A DNA stretch of 64,000 nucleotides from Algorimicrobium echini (GCF_900115185.1 NZ_FOVN01000003.1:148511-212510), one strand, 5' to 3'. Counted from the stretch's first letter, positions 1 through 8,688 are shown. Numbers and translations are program-made. The notes: a model not told the origin generated them from the letters alone.

Positions 1-439
1 TTTGGCGTTCTGCCATGACTTCAAACAAAGCAGCTTGCGTTTTTGCTGGCGCTCTGTTAATTTCGTCTATTAGAATAATATTAGAAAAAATAGGGCCTTT
101 TTTATATTCAAATTCATTAGTTTTTACATTAAAAATAGAGGTTCCTAAAATATCACTTGGCATTAAATCGGGTGTGAATTGAATTCTGCTAAAATCGACA
201 TCCAAAGTACGAGCTAAAAGTTTGGCGGTAACCGTTTTTGCTACGCCAGGAACACCTTCTATAAGGGTGTGTCCATTAGATAAAATGGAAATAATAAGTA
301 GTTCAACCATGTCATTTTGACCAACAATTATTTTACCAATTTCTTTTTTTATATTCTCAACATGTGCTTGTAGAGGCTTAAGATCAATTCTATTTGTGAA
401 GTTTAAATCTTCGCTGTCGTGTTGGTTACTATCTTCCAT
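1..439 (-). CDS. MoxR-family AAA+ ATPase (3' end outside window)
   Basis: The visible N-terminal ~146 residues carry a Walker A (GVPGVAKT) and a Walker B (IILIDEINRAP) of the MoxR type. MoxR ATPases are thought to act as chaperones with VWA or DUF58 partners, often in cell-envelope or stress functions. The start codon (complement of 437-439) overlaps the stop of the upstream DUF4350 gene by one base (TAATG), so translation is probably coupled. The gene runs off the left edge; by analogy with other Bacteroidetes a DUF58 gene probably follows, but it is not visible. Confidence 0.93.
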   Translation of the reverse strand, partial: MEDSNQHDSEDLNFTNRIDLKPLQAHVENIKKEIGKIIVGQNDMVELLIISILSNGHTLIEGVPGVAKTVTAKLLARTLDVDFSRIQFTPDLMPSDILGTSIFNVKTNEFEYKKGPIFSNIILIDEINRAPAKTQAALFEVMAERQ

Positions 440-1638
440 TATATATTGTTTTTTGTAAAATGTTCTATTTGTTTGTTTAAGCTAATAAGCTCTTTTTCGG
501 TGTGGTTATTTTTCGATTTTAAATATGTAATCAAATCGATAAGTGATTTAGTGTCTTGAACGGTGTTTGATGATTTAACCGCCAGTTTCTGAATAAAACG
601 CTCACTAAATTCATTGGTTTCCAAGTAATATGAGGCGCGTATAAATTCTAAAAAATACATAATTTTTTTATGAATGATATTTGAATAATCGCCATGTTGA
701 TAATATAAATCGCCAATAGTCTGGGTGAATTCAACTGTTGAATTTTTCAATGGCTCCACTACAGGAATAATGCGTTGAGTACGTTTTCCTTTAAAAATTA
801 CAAAAACTATTAAACCCAATAAACTAATATAGAAAGTCCATTTTAAAGCAGGGTTGCTTAACACAAAACGCAGTGGACTTTTAATAACTTTCCGGCCACT
901 TTTGTAATAATTATCCCAAAGGAGGTTATTTTCTGTTGGTAAATAGGATAAAACGGTTGCTGCATAATCCGCTTTATCATTTAATAAATGGTAATTTGTA
1001 AAGGCAAACGGATTGCTATGCACATAAAAAGCACCACCATTATTTCCGTAAGGTGTTTTTATAAAATTAACTTCTTTAAGTAGCTCCTCTTCATCCTTCA
1101 TGTAGCCTAAAACAGTGGCTTTGGTGGTGTCTATAGAAGTAAAATAACTATTTTCAATAACATCATCAAATAAGCGTTCGTTGTTTTTCAAGGCTTTATT
1201 AGTGAAAATGGACTTGGAGGGATCTTTGAAAAACCCATCATAATCGCGATCTATTTCTATATTTAAGGAATCGGCAAAGGTTCCATAAATATAATTAGTA
1301 CTTATAAAAACAGAATTTCCATTTTCAACAAAATTTAATAGTGCTTCAGACCCTTCATCTTCAATACTGATATAATCATTTATAAGAATGAGTGTTGTGT
1401 TTTCAGAAGTATTAAAATCCTTCAAACGTTCATAAAGGCTTTTATCAGAAGTTTTTAATGGGTTAGATGTAAATGGTTCCAACTCATGATAAAGCACATA
1501 ACAACCAAGTGGAATTTTATCGGCAGCAGAGTAGGAGTTTCGCCAATTTAGGGGTTTGGGTTTGGTAACTTCGGCAATCATTAACAACACGATAATGGCA
1601 CCAATGCTATACAAAGCTATTTTTGAGCGTTTATCCAT
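439..1638 (-). CDS. DUF4350 domain-containing membrane protein
   Basis: A 399-residue protein with a membrane segment at about residues 7-25, a long extracytoplasmic region that resembles the DUF4350 (GATase-like) fold, a second membrane segment near 268-286 and a cytoplasmic tail. It sits between a DUF4129 gene (8-bp overlap at its start) and moxR (1-bp overlap at its stop), the usual DUF4129-DUF4350-MoxR-DUF58 order of Bacteroidetes. The biochemical role is unknown; the family name is from memory of the cluster rather than from a search. Confidence 0.8.
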   Translation of the reverse strand: MDKRSKIALYSIGAIIVLLMIAEVTKPKPLNWRNSYSAADKIPLGCYVLYHELEPFTSNPLKTSDKSLYERLKDFNTSENTTLILINDYISIEDEGSEALLNFVENGNSVFISTNYIYGTFADSLNIEIDRDYDGFFKDPSKSIFTNKALKNNERLFDDVIENSYFTSIDTTKATVLGYMKDEEELLKEVNFIKTPYGNNGGAFYVHSNPFAFTNYHLLNDKADYAATVLSYLPTENNLLWDNYYKSGRKVIKSPLRFVLSNPALKWTFYISLLGLIVFVIFKGKRTQRIIPVVEPLKNSTVEFTQTIGDLYYQHGDYSNIIHKKIMYFLEFIRASYYLETNEFSERFIQKLAVKSSNTVQDTKSLIDLITYLKSKNNHTEKELISLNKQIEHFTKNNI

Positions 1639-2356
1639 TAATGCGTTTATTTAAGGTTAAAAAATCGTCTTGGTTTTTGTTGAAAGCATTCTCGTCTATA
1701 GCAAACTCGCCATACCAAACGTAGTCGTAGATATAGGAGATACGCTTAAATAACTGTTTGATACTATCATCTGAAATTTCATTAAGATAGTCAGAATTGG
1801 TTTTGTCATAATGCCAATCTATGATATTTTTATTGGTTAAATTTTTAAGAGATTTTAGGTACAGATAGCGTGTGGCTAATCGATAGTTTTTCTCTTTTAA
1901 AGCTACTTTTATTAGGTTTTCAAAATTAACTTGCTGGATGTCCTCTTCAATATATCCAAAGTTCTCGATGGTTTTTTCTTCGGTTTTAAATACAGAACTC
2001 ATAGGAGATTGCAATAAAAACTTTATCAATAAATACAAAGCTCCAGTAGCTAAAAGTCCGTAAACAATGTACTCTAAAGTTTCGTAATCTATGAAGTCTA
2101 TATCAATTCCAAACAGATTGCCTAGCCAATTAAAAAACTTACGTAATAGTTGTTGTAGTAAATTAACACCTCCAGTATCGTTAATATTATAATTAAAATC
2201 GTTTCCTGTATAGCGTTCAGGCAAACCGTCTTTAAAATAGGTAACGGTAATATTGGTAGAATCCTCTTGAATTTTATTTTGAGCTATGGATACTGCATGC
2301 TGGATACAAAACAAGCCTGAAAGTAACGAGTTGATATATGTTTTTGGTTTAATCAT
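1631..2356 (-). CDS. DUF4129 domain-containing protein
   Basis: A 241-residue protein with an N-terminal hydrophobic stretch ending in an AQ signal-cleavage-like site near residue 26, a membrane segment near 92-112, and a C-terminal cytoplasmic part that looks like DUF4129 (helical, ending in residues around a WYG motif). It overlaps the preceding membrane-protein gene by 8 bp and the DUF4350 gene by 8 bp, so the genes form one transcriptional unit. Function unknown; in other bacteria DUF4129 is linked to MoxR/DUF58 and transglutaminase-like genes. Confidence 0.75.
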   Translation of the reverse strand: MIKPKTYINSLLSGLFCIQHAVSIAQNKIQEDSTNITVTYFKDGLPERYTGNDFNYNINDTGGVNLLQQLLRKFFNWLGNLFGIDIDFIDYETLEYIVYGLLATGALYLLIKFLLQSPMSSVFKTEEKTIENFGYIEEDIQQVNFENLIKVALKEKNYRLATRYLYLKSLKNLTNKNIIDWHYDKTNSDYLNEISDDSIKQLFKRISYIYDYVWYGEFAIDENAFNKNQDDFLTLNKRING

Positions 2357-3269
2357 TTACACCAATTTGTTCAATGCGTTCACGTAAATAAGTATTGTGT
2401 TTCTCTTCATGTAAATTGAAAAATAAAACACCATACGCGACTTGTGATAAAGCTTGCGAGAAAATAAAAGCTAGAATAAATGTAGTGAAACCTAAAGTAA
2501 AAACAATAGTTGCAAAGTTGCTTGTTAAAAAATCGACTTCACTTTCAACGGAGAAATAGGTGTAAATGGCAATGATAAACCCTGGGATAGAAAGGATTAA
2601 AAAGGTTAACATAAGGTTTAAAATACCAATAACAAGACCATAGAACACAACCCGTATAAAGTTAGAAAACGTATAGGACCAACCTTCTGATAGAGCCTCA
2701 CCAACGGATTTATTGGCACTAAAAATGGCCATAAAAGATAAACCAAAAAGGGCATTTAACGTAAAACTAATGGCATATTGTGCTAACATACCCAATAGCG
2801 GAATAAAGGCTAAAACTACCGATACAATAAGGTATCCAATATACATAGCAATTCCTATAAGGACAAAAAGGATGATGGTTCCAAAATTCTTTTTAATAGC
2901 AGACCATATATTTGGTGAAGTTACTTGGCCTTCCTGTTTTACATATTCTGAAATATAGGCGCTTGAGAAACTATAGTTTAATATGGCGGTAATAAATAAA
3001 ATAATGACTAACAGGAATCCGCCTGCAATTAAATACCAGTCATTATCCATAGTGGTTTCCATTCCAAATCTGAAATCACGACTTGCTAAACCCATAAAAC
3101 CGGTTACTAATAAGTAGGACCCAATAAGTGTTAATATGATGCTAATTGTATTATACCGTAAATACAGGTTGGTATAATGTTTAAAGTTCAGTTTTAAAAA
3201 AGTAAAATAATTATTGACAATATCGCCAAAAGAATTACGTGTACGGAGTTCTAGATATGGTTTTTCCAC
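2349..3269 (-). CDS. multi-pass membrane protein of the SpoIIM-MoxR operon
   Basis: A 306-residue protein dominated by about six hydrophobic helices, with an N-terminal soluble part and a charged C-terminal tail. I recognise no catalytic motif. It lies 10 bp downstream of the SpoIIM gene and overlaps the DUF4129 gene, so it belongs to the same operon. Proteins of this kind occur regularly at this position in Flavobacteriaceae clusters, but I cannot give it a function. Confidence 0.8.
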   Translation of the reverse strand: MEKPYLELRTRNSFGDIVNNYFTFLKLNFKHYTNLYLRYNTISIILTLIGSYLLVTGFMGLASRDFRFGMETTMDNDWYLIAGGFLLVIILFITAILNYSFSSAYISEYVKQEGQVTSPNIWSAIKKNFGTIILFVLIGIAMYIGYLIVSVVLAFIPLLGMLAQYAISFTLNALFGLSFMAIFSANKSVGEALSEGWSYTFSNFIRVVFYGLVIGILNLMLTFLILSIPGFIIAIYTYFSVESEVDFLTSNFATIVFTLGFTTFILAFIFSQALSQVAYGVLFFNLHEEKHNTYLRERIEQIGVND

Positions 3270-3279
3270 CTGTTAATTT

Positions 3280-4251
3280 TTATAGATTTAAGGCTGTTTT
3301 TTTATTTAACGTAATTGGATAAATAATGTAATAAAAGATGATTAAAGTTAACGAAGCAAAAATTATACTATAAGCTAAAGCAGGATGCATTTGCTCGCCA
3401 AAACGCGTTATAAAGCCTTCAATAAATCCTGCAATTATGAAAAACGGTATGGTGCTGACTACTATCTTTAAACCATCTTTAGCACCTTTCATAAACGCAA
3501 TGCGTCTAGAATATGTTTTTGGGAATAGAAAACTATTTCCCATAACCAATCCAGCACAACCAGCAATAACTATTACTGAAATCTCAATTGTGCCATGAAG
3601 CCAAATGGTTGATGTTTTTTCTAAAATACCATAATTATAGAAAAAGGTAATAAAGGCTCCTAGCATAATACCATTACTGAATAGAATATAAATAGTTCCA
3701 ACACTAAAAATAACACCAGCGGCAAAGGCAAAAATAGCTACCCGTATATTATTTATGGTGATTCCAAGAAACGTACCCATCTGACTTCCACTTTTATAAA
3801 CAGCCATAGGTTCGCCGTTTTCAATGTTTTCAATAGTCATATTTACATAACCATCACCTAAAATTAAACGAACAAAACTAGCGTCGTTTAAAGTTGATAC
3901 AACACCAATTAAAACGGCCGACATAAAAATTAAAAACGCATACAGTAATGTTTTGTGGTATGCTTTGAAAAACAGAGGAAATTCATATTTCCAGAAAGAT
4001 ATGATCTTGTTTTTAGACTCTCTTTTAGTAATATAAATTTTCTGATGAGCCTCTGAAGCTAGCGAGTTTAAATATAAAAGCGTCTTACTATCAGCGTAGT
4101 AAGTTTGCGCATAAGCGAGGTCGTTAGTAAGTTGAATATAGTATGAAGCTAAATCGTCTGGATTTATTTTAACATTATTGTGTAATGCTTTTTCAAATAC
4201 CAGCCATTTTTCCTTATTTTGCTTCACGAATGATGCTTCGCGCATAGACAA
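3280..4251 (-). CDS. SpoIIM-family (stage II sporulation protein M) membrane protein
   Basis: A 323-residue protein with a soluble N-terminal helical part of ~100 residues followed by five or six membrane helices with a GxxxG-rich core (NYGILEKTSTIWLHGTIE lies in a typical SpoIIM loop with the HG(T/I)xE motif). In non-sporulating bacteria SpoIIM homologues accompany RDD, MoxR and DUF58 genes. It is the first gene of the minus-strand operon and diverges from the RDD gene with only 27 bp between start codons, so the two promoters must overlap. Confidence 0.88.
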   Translation of the reverse strand: MSMREASFVKQNKEKWLVFEKALHNNVKINPDDLASYYIQLTNDLAYAQTYYADSKTLLYLNSLASEAHQKIYITKRESKNKIISFWKYEFPLFFKAYHKTLLYAFLIFMSAVLIGVVSTLNDASFVRLILGDGYVNMTIENIENGEPMAVYKSGSQMGTFLGITINNIRVAIFAFAAGVIFSVGTIYILFSNGIMLGAFITFFYNYGILEKTSTIWLHGTIEISVIVIAGCAGLVMGNSFLFPKTYSRRIAFMKGAKDGLKIVVSTIPFFIIAGFIEGFITRFGEQMHPALAYSIIFASLTLIIFYYIIYPITLNKKTALNL

Positions 4252-4278
4252 TTAAAATTTAAACGAATATACATTTCC

Positions 4279-5004
4279 ATGAGCAAAATAGCAATTAACA
4301 CAGCCCAAAATGTCAATTTAGATTATAAACTTATTGGTGTTGGCGAACGGTTTGTCGCTTTTTTAATTGATGGCCTCATTTTAATTGCCTACATGACTAT
4401 TATGGAAAATTTGGTAGCAGTTTCTGAAATATTTGATACTGATAGCTGGACACGTCGTGGTTTTTTAGGTTTGTTAACGCTTCCAGCTTTTTTCTATTCA
4501 TTACTTTGCCATGTGCTTTTTGGTGGACAAACAATTGGTAAAATGATTATGAAAATAAAGGTTGTTCGTTTTGATGGAGCACCAACCCAATGGTATAATT
4601 TGTTAGTTCGGTGGATGCTTCGTTTAATTGATATTTGGCTCTTTTTTGCTTCTATAGGTGTCATGAGTATTTTATTGTCCGAAAAAAAGCAACGTGTGGG
4701 CGACTCTGCAGCCGGAACCGTAGTTATTAGTGTGAAACAAAAACATAAAATTACCAGTACTATTTTAGAGGATATTACGGATGATTATGAGCCTGTTTTT
4801 AATAATGTTACATTATTAAGTGATAAGGACGTTCGGATTATTAAAGAGGCTTTTCAAATTTCTAAACGTAATAATGATTTCAAAACCTTAACCTTAATTA
4901 GAAAAAAGATTTGTGGTTTACTACAAATAGAAACCGAAATGTTTGATAAGGAATTTATTGACACTATTTTGAAAGATTACAATTACTACACTCAAAATAT
5001 GTAG
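4279..5004 (+). CDS. RDD family membrane protein
   Basis: A 241-residue protein with the RDD domain in residues ~16-150: the first helix carries the conserved Arg and Asp (ERFVAFLIDG), a second conserved region reads GGQTIGKMIMKIKV, and the domain ends with the typical GDSAAGTVV. A cytoplasmic C-terminal tail of ~85 residues follows. RDD proteins are thought to be transporters or ion exchangers. It diverges from the SpoIIM operon, a linkage seen across Bacteroidetes. Confidence 0.9.
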   Translation: MSKIAINTAQNVNLDYKLIGVGERFVAFLIDGLILIAYMTIMENLVAVSEIFDTDSWTRRGFLGLLTLPAFFYSLLCHVLFGGQTIGKMIMKIKVVRFDGAPTQWYNLLVRWMLRLIDIWLFFASIGVMSILLSEKKQRVGDSAAGTVVISVKQKHKITSTILEDITDDYEPVFNNVTLLSDKDVRIIKEAFQISKRNNDFKTLTLIRKKICGLLQIETEMFDKEFIDTILKDYNYYTQNM

Positions 5005-5049
5005 GTCTAGTACCAATTCCTTGAAAATAAATTGTGTGAATCCCCTACA

Positions 5050-5066
5050 CCGTTTTTTCAAAACGG
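5050..5066. terminator. possible weak hairpin after RDD gene
   Basis: A 7-bp stem (CCGTTTT/AAAACGG) with a 3-nt loop lies 45 bp after the RDD stop. It lacks a clean T-run, so termination is uncertain. Confidence 0.3.
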
Positions 5067-5108
5067 CACCTATTTTCCTTCAGTTAAAAGCATTCTCATT
5101 TTAAGTTA

Positions 5109-5156
5109 TAACACGCTTTATAGCTACTTAAAATAAGCTTAAAATAGTACGTGTTA
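5109..5156. repeat. inverted repeat enclosing a 9-bp direct repeat upstream of the TRIC gene
   Basis: TAACACG (5109-5115) and CGTGTTA (5150-5156) form an inverted repeat; between them CTTAAAATA occurs twice with an 11-bp period (5127 and 5138). The block is about 30 bp upstream of the TACCTTTG promoter element, so a binding site for a regulator is possible. Confidence 0.35.
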
Positions 5157-5182
5157 CGTTTCACTAAATAATATGCATTATA

Positions 5183-5190
5183 TACCTTTG
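5183..5190 (+). promoter_or_regulatory. -7 element TACCTTTG of the TRIC-family gene
   Basis: Exact match to the Bacteroidetes TAnnTTTG element, 32 bp before the ATG. Predicted transcript start near 5195. Confidence 0.55.
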
Positions 5191-5221
5191 CGTGTATTTT
5201 AAAAATTTATAGGCAGAAGTG

Positions 5222-5821
5222 ATGTTTTATGCAATTGATATTTTAGGAACTATAGCTTTTGCTATTTCGGGCGTGTTGGTTGCTTTAAGTAAGCGCATGG
5301 ATCCGTTTGGGATTTTAATTATTGCTACGGTTACTGCTGTTGGAGGTGGAACACTTCGCGATGTTTTGATAGGTGAAACACCTGTTAGTTGGATGCTTAA
5401 CTTAAACTATATTTATGTTATTTTAGTCAGTACAGTCCTAACTATTATTTTTAAAACCAAAATAGATTACCTCCGAAAATCTCTATTTCTTTTTGATACC
5501 ATTGGAATTGGATTGTACACGGTTGTGGGTGTTGAAAAAGGAATAACGGCAGGATTAAACCCTATTATATGTATTGCTTTAGGAACTATGTCAGCCTGTT
5601 TTGGCGGTGTTATTCGTGATATATTATGTAACGAAATCCCTGTAATTTTTAGGAAAGAAATTTATGCAACAGCTTGTATATTAGGAGGATTAACATATTT
5701 TTTAGTAAGAAAACTTCCTATTGATAACAATGTTGTTTTTATAATAGCCGGATTGGTGGTTATAACTGTAAGATTATTAGCTGTCCGTTTCAAAGTAACG
5801 CTACCAAGCCTTTATAAATAA
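5222..5821 (+). CDS. trimeric intracellular cation channel (TRIC/UPF0126) family protein
   Basis: A 199-residue protein with about seven membrane helices formed by two repeats, each with a glycine-rich motif (TAVGGGTLRDVL and SACFGGVIRDIL) that is the signature of the UPF0126/TRIC family. Bacterial TRIC homologues form trimeric cation channels in the inner membrane. The reading frame could begin with GTG at 5219, but the ATG three bases later is the likelier start. The gene is monocistronic and converges with the cyclophilin gene, 8 bp apart. Confidence 0.9.
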   Translation: MFYAIDILGTIAFAISGVLVALSKRMDPFGILIIATVTAVGGGTLRDVLIGETPVSWMLNLNYIYVILVSTVLTIIFKTKIDYLRKSLFLFDTIGIGLYTVVGVEKGITAGLNPIICIALGTMSACFGGVIRDILCNEIPVIFRKEIYATACILGGLTYFLVRKLPIDNNVVFIIAGLVVITVRLLAVRFKVTLPSLYK

Positions 5822-5836
5822 GCAAGTGTTTATTTA
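5815..5836. terminator. AT-rich hairpin between convergent genes
   Basis: TAAATAA (5815-5821) pairs with TTATTTA (5830-5836) around an 8-nt loop, spanning both stop codons. The stem is weak, so this is only a possible bidirectional terminator. Confidence 0.3.
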
Positions 5837-6534
5837 ATAATTTCTACTTTTTTAATATAGACATTCCGTAAAGGCCAATCACCATCATCAGTTTTTTGAG
5901 CAGCAATTTCGTCAACGACATCCATACCAGATATAACTTCTCCAAATATGGTGTAATCGCCATCTAGATGATAGGCACCATCTTTATTTTGAACAATAAA
6001 AAATTCAAATGGCGATGCTAACTTATATGCATCCTCAATTTCGCTGCTTGGCATGCTTACAACGCCTCTATGGTGTTTGAAACCACGTTTGGTATCAGGA
6101 GGAAGTAGGTAGCGACCAATATCACCACGTTTGCGTTTTATTTTTGGGTCGTCTGTATTTCCAGCTTGAATGATGAAGTTGTCAATAACGCGGTAAAATT
6201 GTGTGCCATCAAAATAACCACGTTTAGTAAGGTAAACAAAATTAGCACGATGAAATTTAATTTTATCGTATAATAATATGTCAATTTTTCCAAAACGAGT
6301 AGTGATACGAATCTTGTTTTCTGGGTTCTCCTTTTCGTATTCTAAAAAGAATTCCATGGCATTTTCATCTGTTAAAAAAGGGAATTCAGGAGTTTTAATT
6401 TCTGAACTATCAATTTTGTTAGGTGATTTTTTTATTGATTTTGTCGGTTTTGCATTCTGTTCCTTTGGTTGTGATTGTTTATCTTCACAATTAAGAAAAA
6501 AAATAAAAGCGACTAATATCAGAATACGTAGCAT
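5830..6534 (-). CDS. cyclophilin-type peptidyl-prolyl isomerase, lipoprotein
   Basis: A 234-residue lipoprotein: the signal peptide ends in the lipobox FFLNC (Cys near residue 16), followed by a low-complexity KQSQPKE-type linker and a cyclophilin domain (residues ~75-234) with FYRVIDNFIIQAGN and PFEFFIV. It should speed proline isomerisation during folding of envelope proteins, anchored to a membrane. A start 24 codons upstream (6606) is open but would extend the signal peptide and run into the divergent Nudix gene; the start used here makes a normal lipoprotein. Confidence 0.9.
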   Translation of the reverse strand: MLRILILVAFIFFLNCEDKQSQPKEQNAKPTKSIKKSPNKIDSSEIKTPEFPFLTDENAMEFFLEYEKENPENKIRITTRFGKIDILLYDKIKFHRANFVYLTKRGYFDGTQFYRVIDNFIIQAGNTDDPKIKRKRGDIGRYLLPPDTKRGFKHHRGVVSMPSSEIEDAYKLASPFEFFIVQNKDGAYHLDGDYTIFGEVISGMDVVDEIAAQKTDDGDWPLRNVYIKKVEIIK

Positions 6535-6536
6535 AA

Positions 6537-7178
6537 ATGAAATTTGATAAGTTTTTACAATCAGTATCAAAAATAGAAAATATACCACTTCCAGCCGAAT
6601 CTTCACAGTTTAAAATGTCACCTCCGTTTAGAGAAAAACTTCAGGAGCAGCAAAAAGATGTTATAAAACGAGCCAAAAAAGCTGGTGTTGTGGCTTTATT
6701 TTATCCAGATTATAATCAGAATACCAAGTTGGTGTTAATTCTTAGAAAGACATATAAAGGTGTGCATTCTGCTCAAGTAGGATTTCCGGGAGGTAAATTA
6801 GAAACAACAGATTTGTCAATAGAACATGCAGCCATTCGTGAGACATGGGAAGAGGTTGGTGTTCCCGAAAATCAAATTGAAATTTTACGCGCCATGACCA
6901 AAGTCTATATTCCTCCAAGCAACTTTTTTGTATTTCCTTTTATTGGAATATCGCGGTTTACACCTCAATTTGTAAAACAGGATGCCGAAGTTGAAGCTAT
7001 CATTGAGGTAACTTTACAGGATTTTATTAGTGACGCTAGTGTGGTAACCAAAACAGTATCAACTTCCTATAGTGTTCAGGTAGATGTTCCTGCTTTTAAT
7101 TTGAACAATTATATAGTTTGGGGAGCAACTGCTATGATGTTAAGCGAAATAAAAGACTTGTTAAAAGAACTGCTGTAA
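6537..7178 (+). CDS. Nudix hydrolase, CoA pyrophosphatase type
   Basis: A 213-residue protein with the Nudix box beginning at GFPGGKLE and continuing through AAIRETWEEVGV (residues ~82-106), preceded by a CoA-pyrophosphatase-like region (HSAQVGFPGG). NudL-like enzymes cleave CoA to 4'-phosphopantetheine and 3',5'-ADP. Its start codon lies only 2 bp from that of the divergent cyclophilin gene, so its promoter must be inside that gene; I found no perfect TAnnTTTG there. An internal Met at 6615 is a less likely start because the residues before it look conserved with flavobacterial relatives. Confidence 0.88.
   Translation: MKFDKFLQSVSKIENIPLPAESSQFKMSPPFREKLQEQQKDVIKRAKKAGVVALFYPDYNQNTKLVLILRKTYKGVHSAQVGFPGGKLETTDLSIEHAAIRETWEEVGVPENQIEILRAMTKVYIPPSNFFVFPFIGISRFTPQFVKQDAEVEAIIEVTLQDFISDASVVTKTVSTSYSVQVDVPAFNLNNYIVWGATAMMLSEIKDLLKELL
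6568..6575 (-). promoter_or_regulatory. -7 element (TATTTTTG) of the cyclophilin gene inside the Nudix gene
   Basis: The plus strand reads CAAAAATA, an exact TAnnTTTG on the minus strand, which would give a leader of about 29 nt for the cyclophilin gene. It lies within Nudix codons 11-13. Confidence 0.5.
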
Positions 7179-7192
7179 ACGGTGAGTTTTAT

Positions 7193-7200
7193 TACATTTG
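7193..7200 (+). promoter_or_regulatory. -7 element TACATTTG of the acyltransferase gene
   Basis: Exact TAnnTTTG match 30 bp before the ATG at 7230, just after the Nudix stop codon. Confidence 0.5.
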
Positions 7201-7229
7201 TAATCTTAAAACTGTTGTAAATTATATGT

Positions 7230-8042
7230 ATGGGTTTGTTTAAACAAAATCCTTTTGGTCATTACCTGATTCTAAAAAAATGGGTAATTAGAATTCTTGG
7301 CGCACTTACTCACAGGCGTTTTAGAGGGTTTAATGAACTTCAAATAGAAGGTTCTGAAATCATTAGAAACTTGCCAGATAATAACGTTTTATTTATATCT
7401 AATCATCAAACATACTTTGCTGATGTTGTGGCTATGTTTCATGTGTTTAATGCTAGTTTGAGTAATCGAGATGATTCAATTAAAAATGTTGGTTATTTAT
7501 GGAATCCTAAAATGAATATCTATTACGTAGCGGCTAAAGAAACCATGAAATCTGGATTATTGCCAAAAATTATGGCTTATGCTGGATCGATTAGTATAGA
7601 GCGTACTTGGAGAGCAAAAGGGGAGGATGTTAATAGGCAAGTAAAAATGAGTGATATTTCGGCCATTAAAACAGCATTACATGATGGTTGGGTTATTACC
7701 TTTCCACAAGGCACAACCACACCTTTTAAACCTATTAGAAAAGGAACTGCTCATATCATCAAGCACTATAAACCGGTTGTTGTACCCATTGTTATTGATG
7801 GGTTTAGACGCTCTTTTGATAAAAAAGGGCTGCGCGTAAAGAAGAAAAATATTCTTCAGTCTATGGAAATAAAAGAACCTTTGAATATTGATTATGAGAA
7901 TGAATCGATTGCAGAAATAGTTGAAAAAATAGAGTATGCTATTGAACAGCATCCTTCATTTTTAAAAGTTATTCCACAAGATGTTTTGGAAGCGCAAGAA
8001 GCTCTTAACCAGCAGCGAAAATGGCGTCCTAATAACGCATAA
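7230..8042 (+). CDS. 1-acyl-sn-glycerol-3-phosphate acyltransferase-like (PlsC family)
   Basis: A 270-residue protein with a PlsC-type acyltransferase domain (residues ~30-215). Motif I is NHQTYFAD (His59, Asp65), so His and Asp are separated by five residues where the classic motif has four. Motif III is FPQGT (158-162), with Gln in place of the usual Glu. It should transfer an acyl chain from acyl-ACP or acyl-CoA to a lysophospholipid or a related lipid at the inner membrane. The two motif changes leave the exact acceptor open. Confidence 0.82.
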   Translation: MGLFKQNPFGHYLILKKWVIRILGALTHRRFRGFNELQIEGSEIIRNLPDNNVLFISNHQTYFADVVAMFHVFNASLSNRDDSIKNVGYLWNPKMNIYYVAAKETMKSGLLPKIMAYAGSISIERTWRAKGEDVNRQVKMSDISAIKTALHDGWVITFPQGTTTPFKPIRKGTAHIIKHYKPVVVPIVIDGFRRSFDKKGLRVKKKNILQSMEIKEPLNIDYENESIAEIVEKIEYAIEQHPSFLKVIPQDVLEAQEALNQQRKWRPNNA

Positions 8043-8046
8043 ATAA

Positions 8047-8688
8047 TTACAAGTCTAATTTTTTAAGTTCAGTATAGTTTTTGTTTAAGCGTCGTAAGAG
8101 GAGACCATAAATTAACCAATAAAACAAAAGTAAAACGAGTATAGTTATAACTAACACAGTGATTACCGTAATGGTGAAGGTTGTATAAAATTGTAGCGAC
8201 TTACCATTTGCTGCGGCTGTATTAACTAAATTAATAAGGTCTTGGTCTTGCTCAAATTCTATAAATAAGGCAATAACTACTGCAACTATAGAAAAAATTA
8301 AATTAAATGCCACATAATGTTTAACAGTTCTGCGGGTTTTTAAAATTTTCTCCATTAAAGATTTGGTACTGTCAGTTACTGAAATACTCTTATAGTTTTT
8401 GTAAAACACAAAGAAAAAATAACCTAAAACAAGGTAGCTAATTATTGTAAGTGGAATGATTGCATAGTCAGCGTCATAGTTGTTAAATTTTTTAATGCTT
8501 TCATTGTCTTTTAAAGCAAATGACAGGACACTCCAGAATATAAATTCAAGCAAACTCAAAATAAAGATCCATTTTACAATGGAGGACGATTTTTTCAAAA
8601 TCATCTTATAAATATCATCGTAAGACAGTTTAGGAAACTTATTAGTTTCCTTTTTCCAGTCTTTTTTTAATAATTCTAATTCATCCAT
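8047..8688 (-). CDS. membrane protein cotranscribed with an ECF sigma factor
   Basis: A 213-residue protein with a soluble N-terminus (~38 residues), then two pairs of membrane helices (about 39-60, 77-97, 122-143 and 165-190). It begins 4 bp after the stop of the ECF sigma gene. Position and build suggest an anti-sigma or sigma-associated membrane partner, as is common in Flavobacteriaceae, but there is no recognisable anti-sigma domain. Confidence 0.75.
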   Translation of the reverse strand: MDELELLKKDWKKETNKFPKLSYDDIYKMILKKSSSIVKWIFILSLLEFIFWSVLSFALKDNESIKKFNNYDADYAIIPLTIISYLVLGYFFFVFYKNYKSISVTDSTKSLMEKILKTRRTVKHYVAFNLIFSIVAVVIALFIEFEQDQDLINLVNTAAANGKSLQFYTTFTITVITVLVITILVLLLFYWLIYGLLLRRLNKNYTELKKLDL

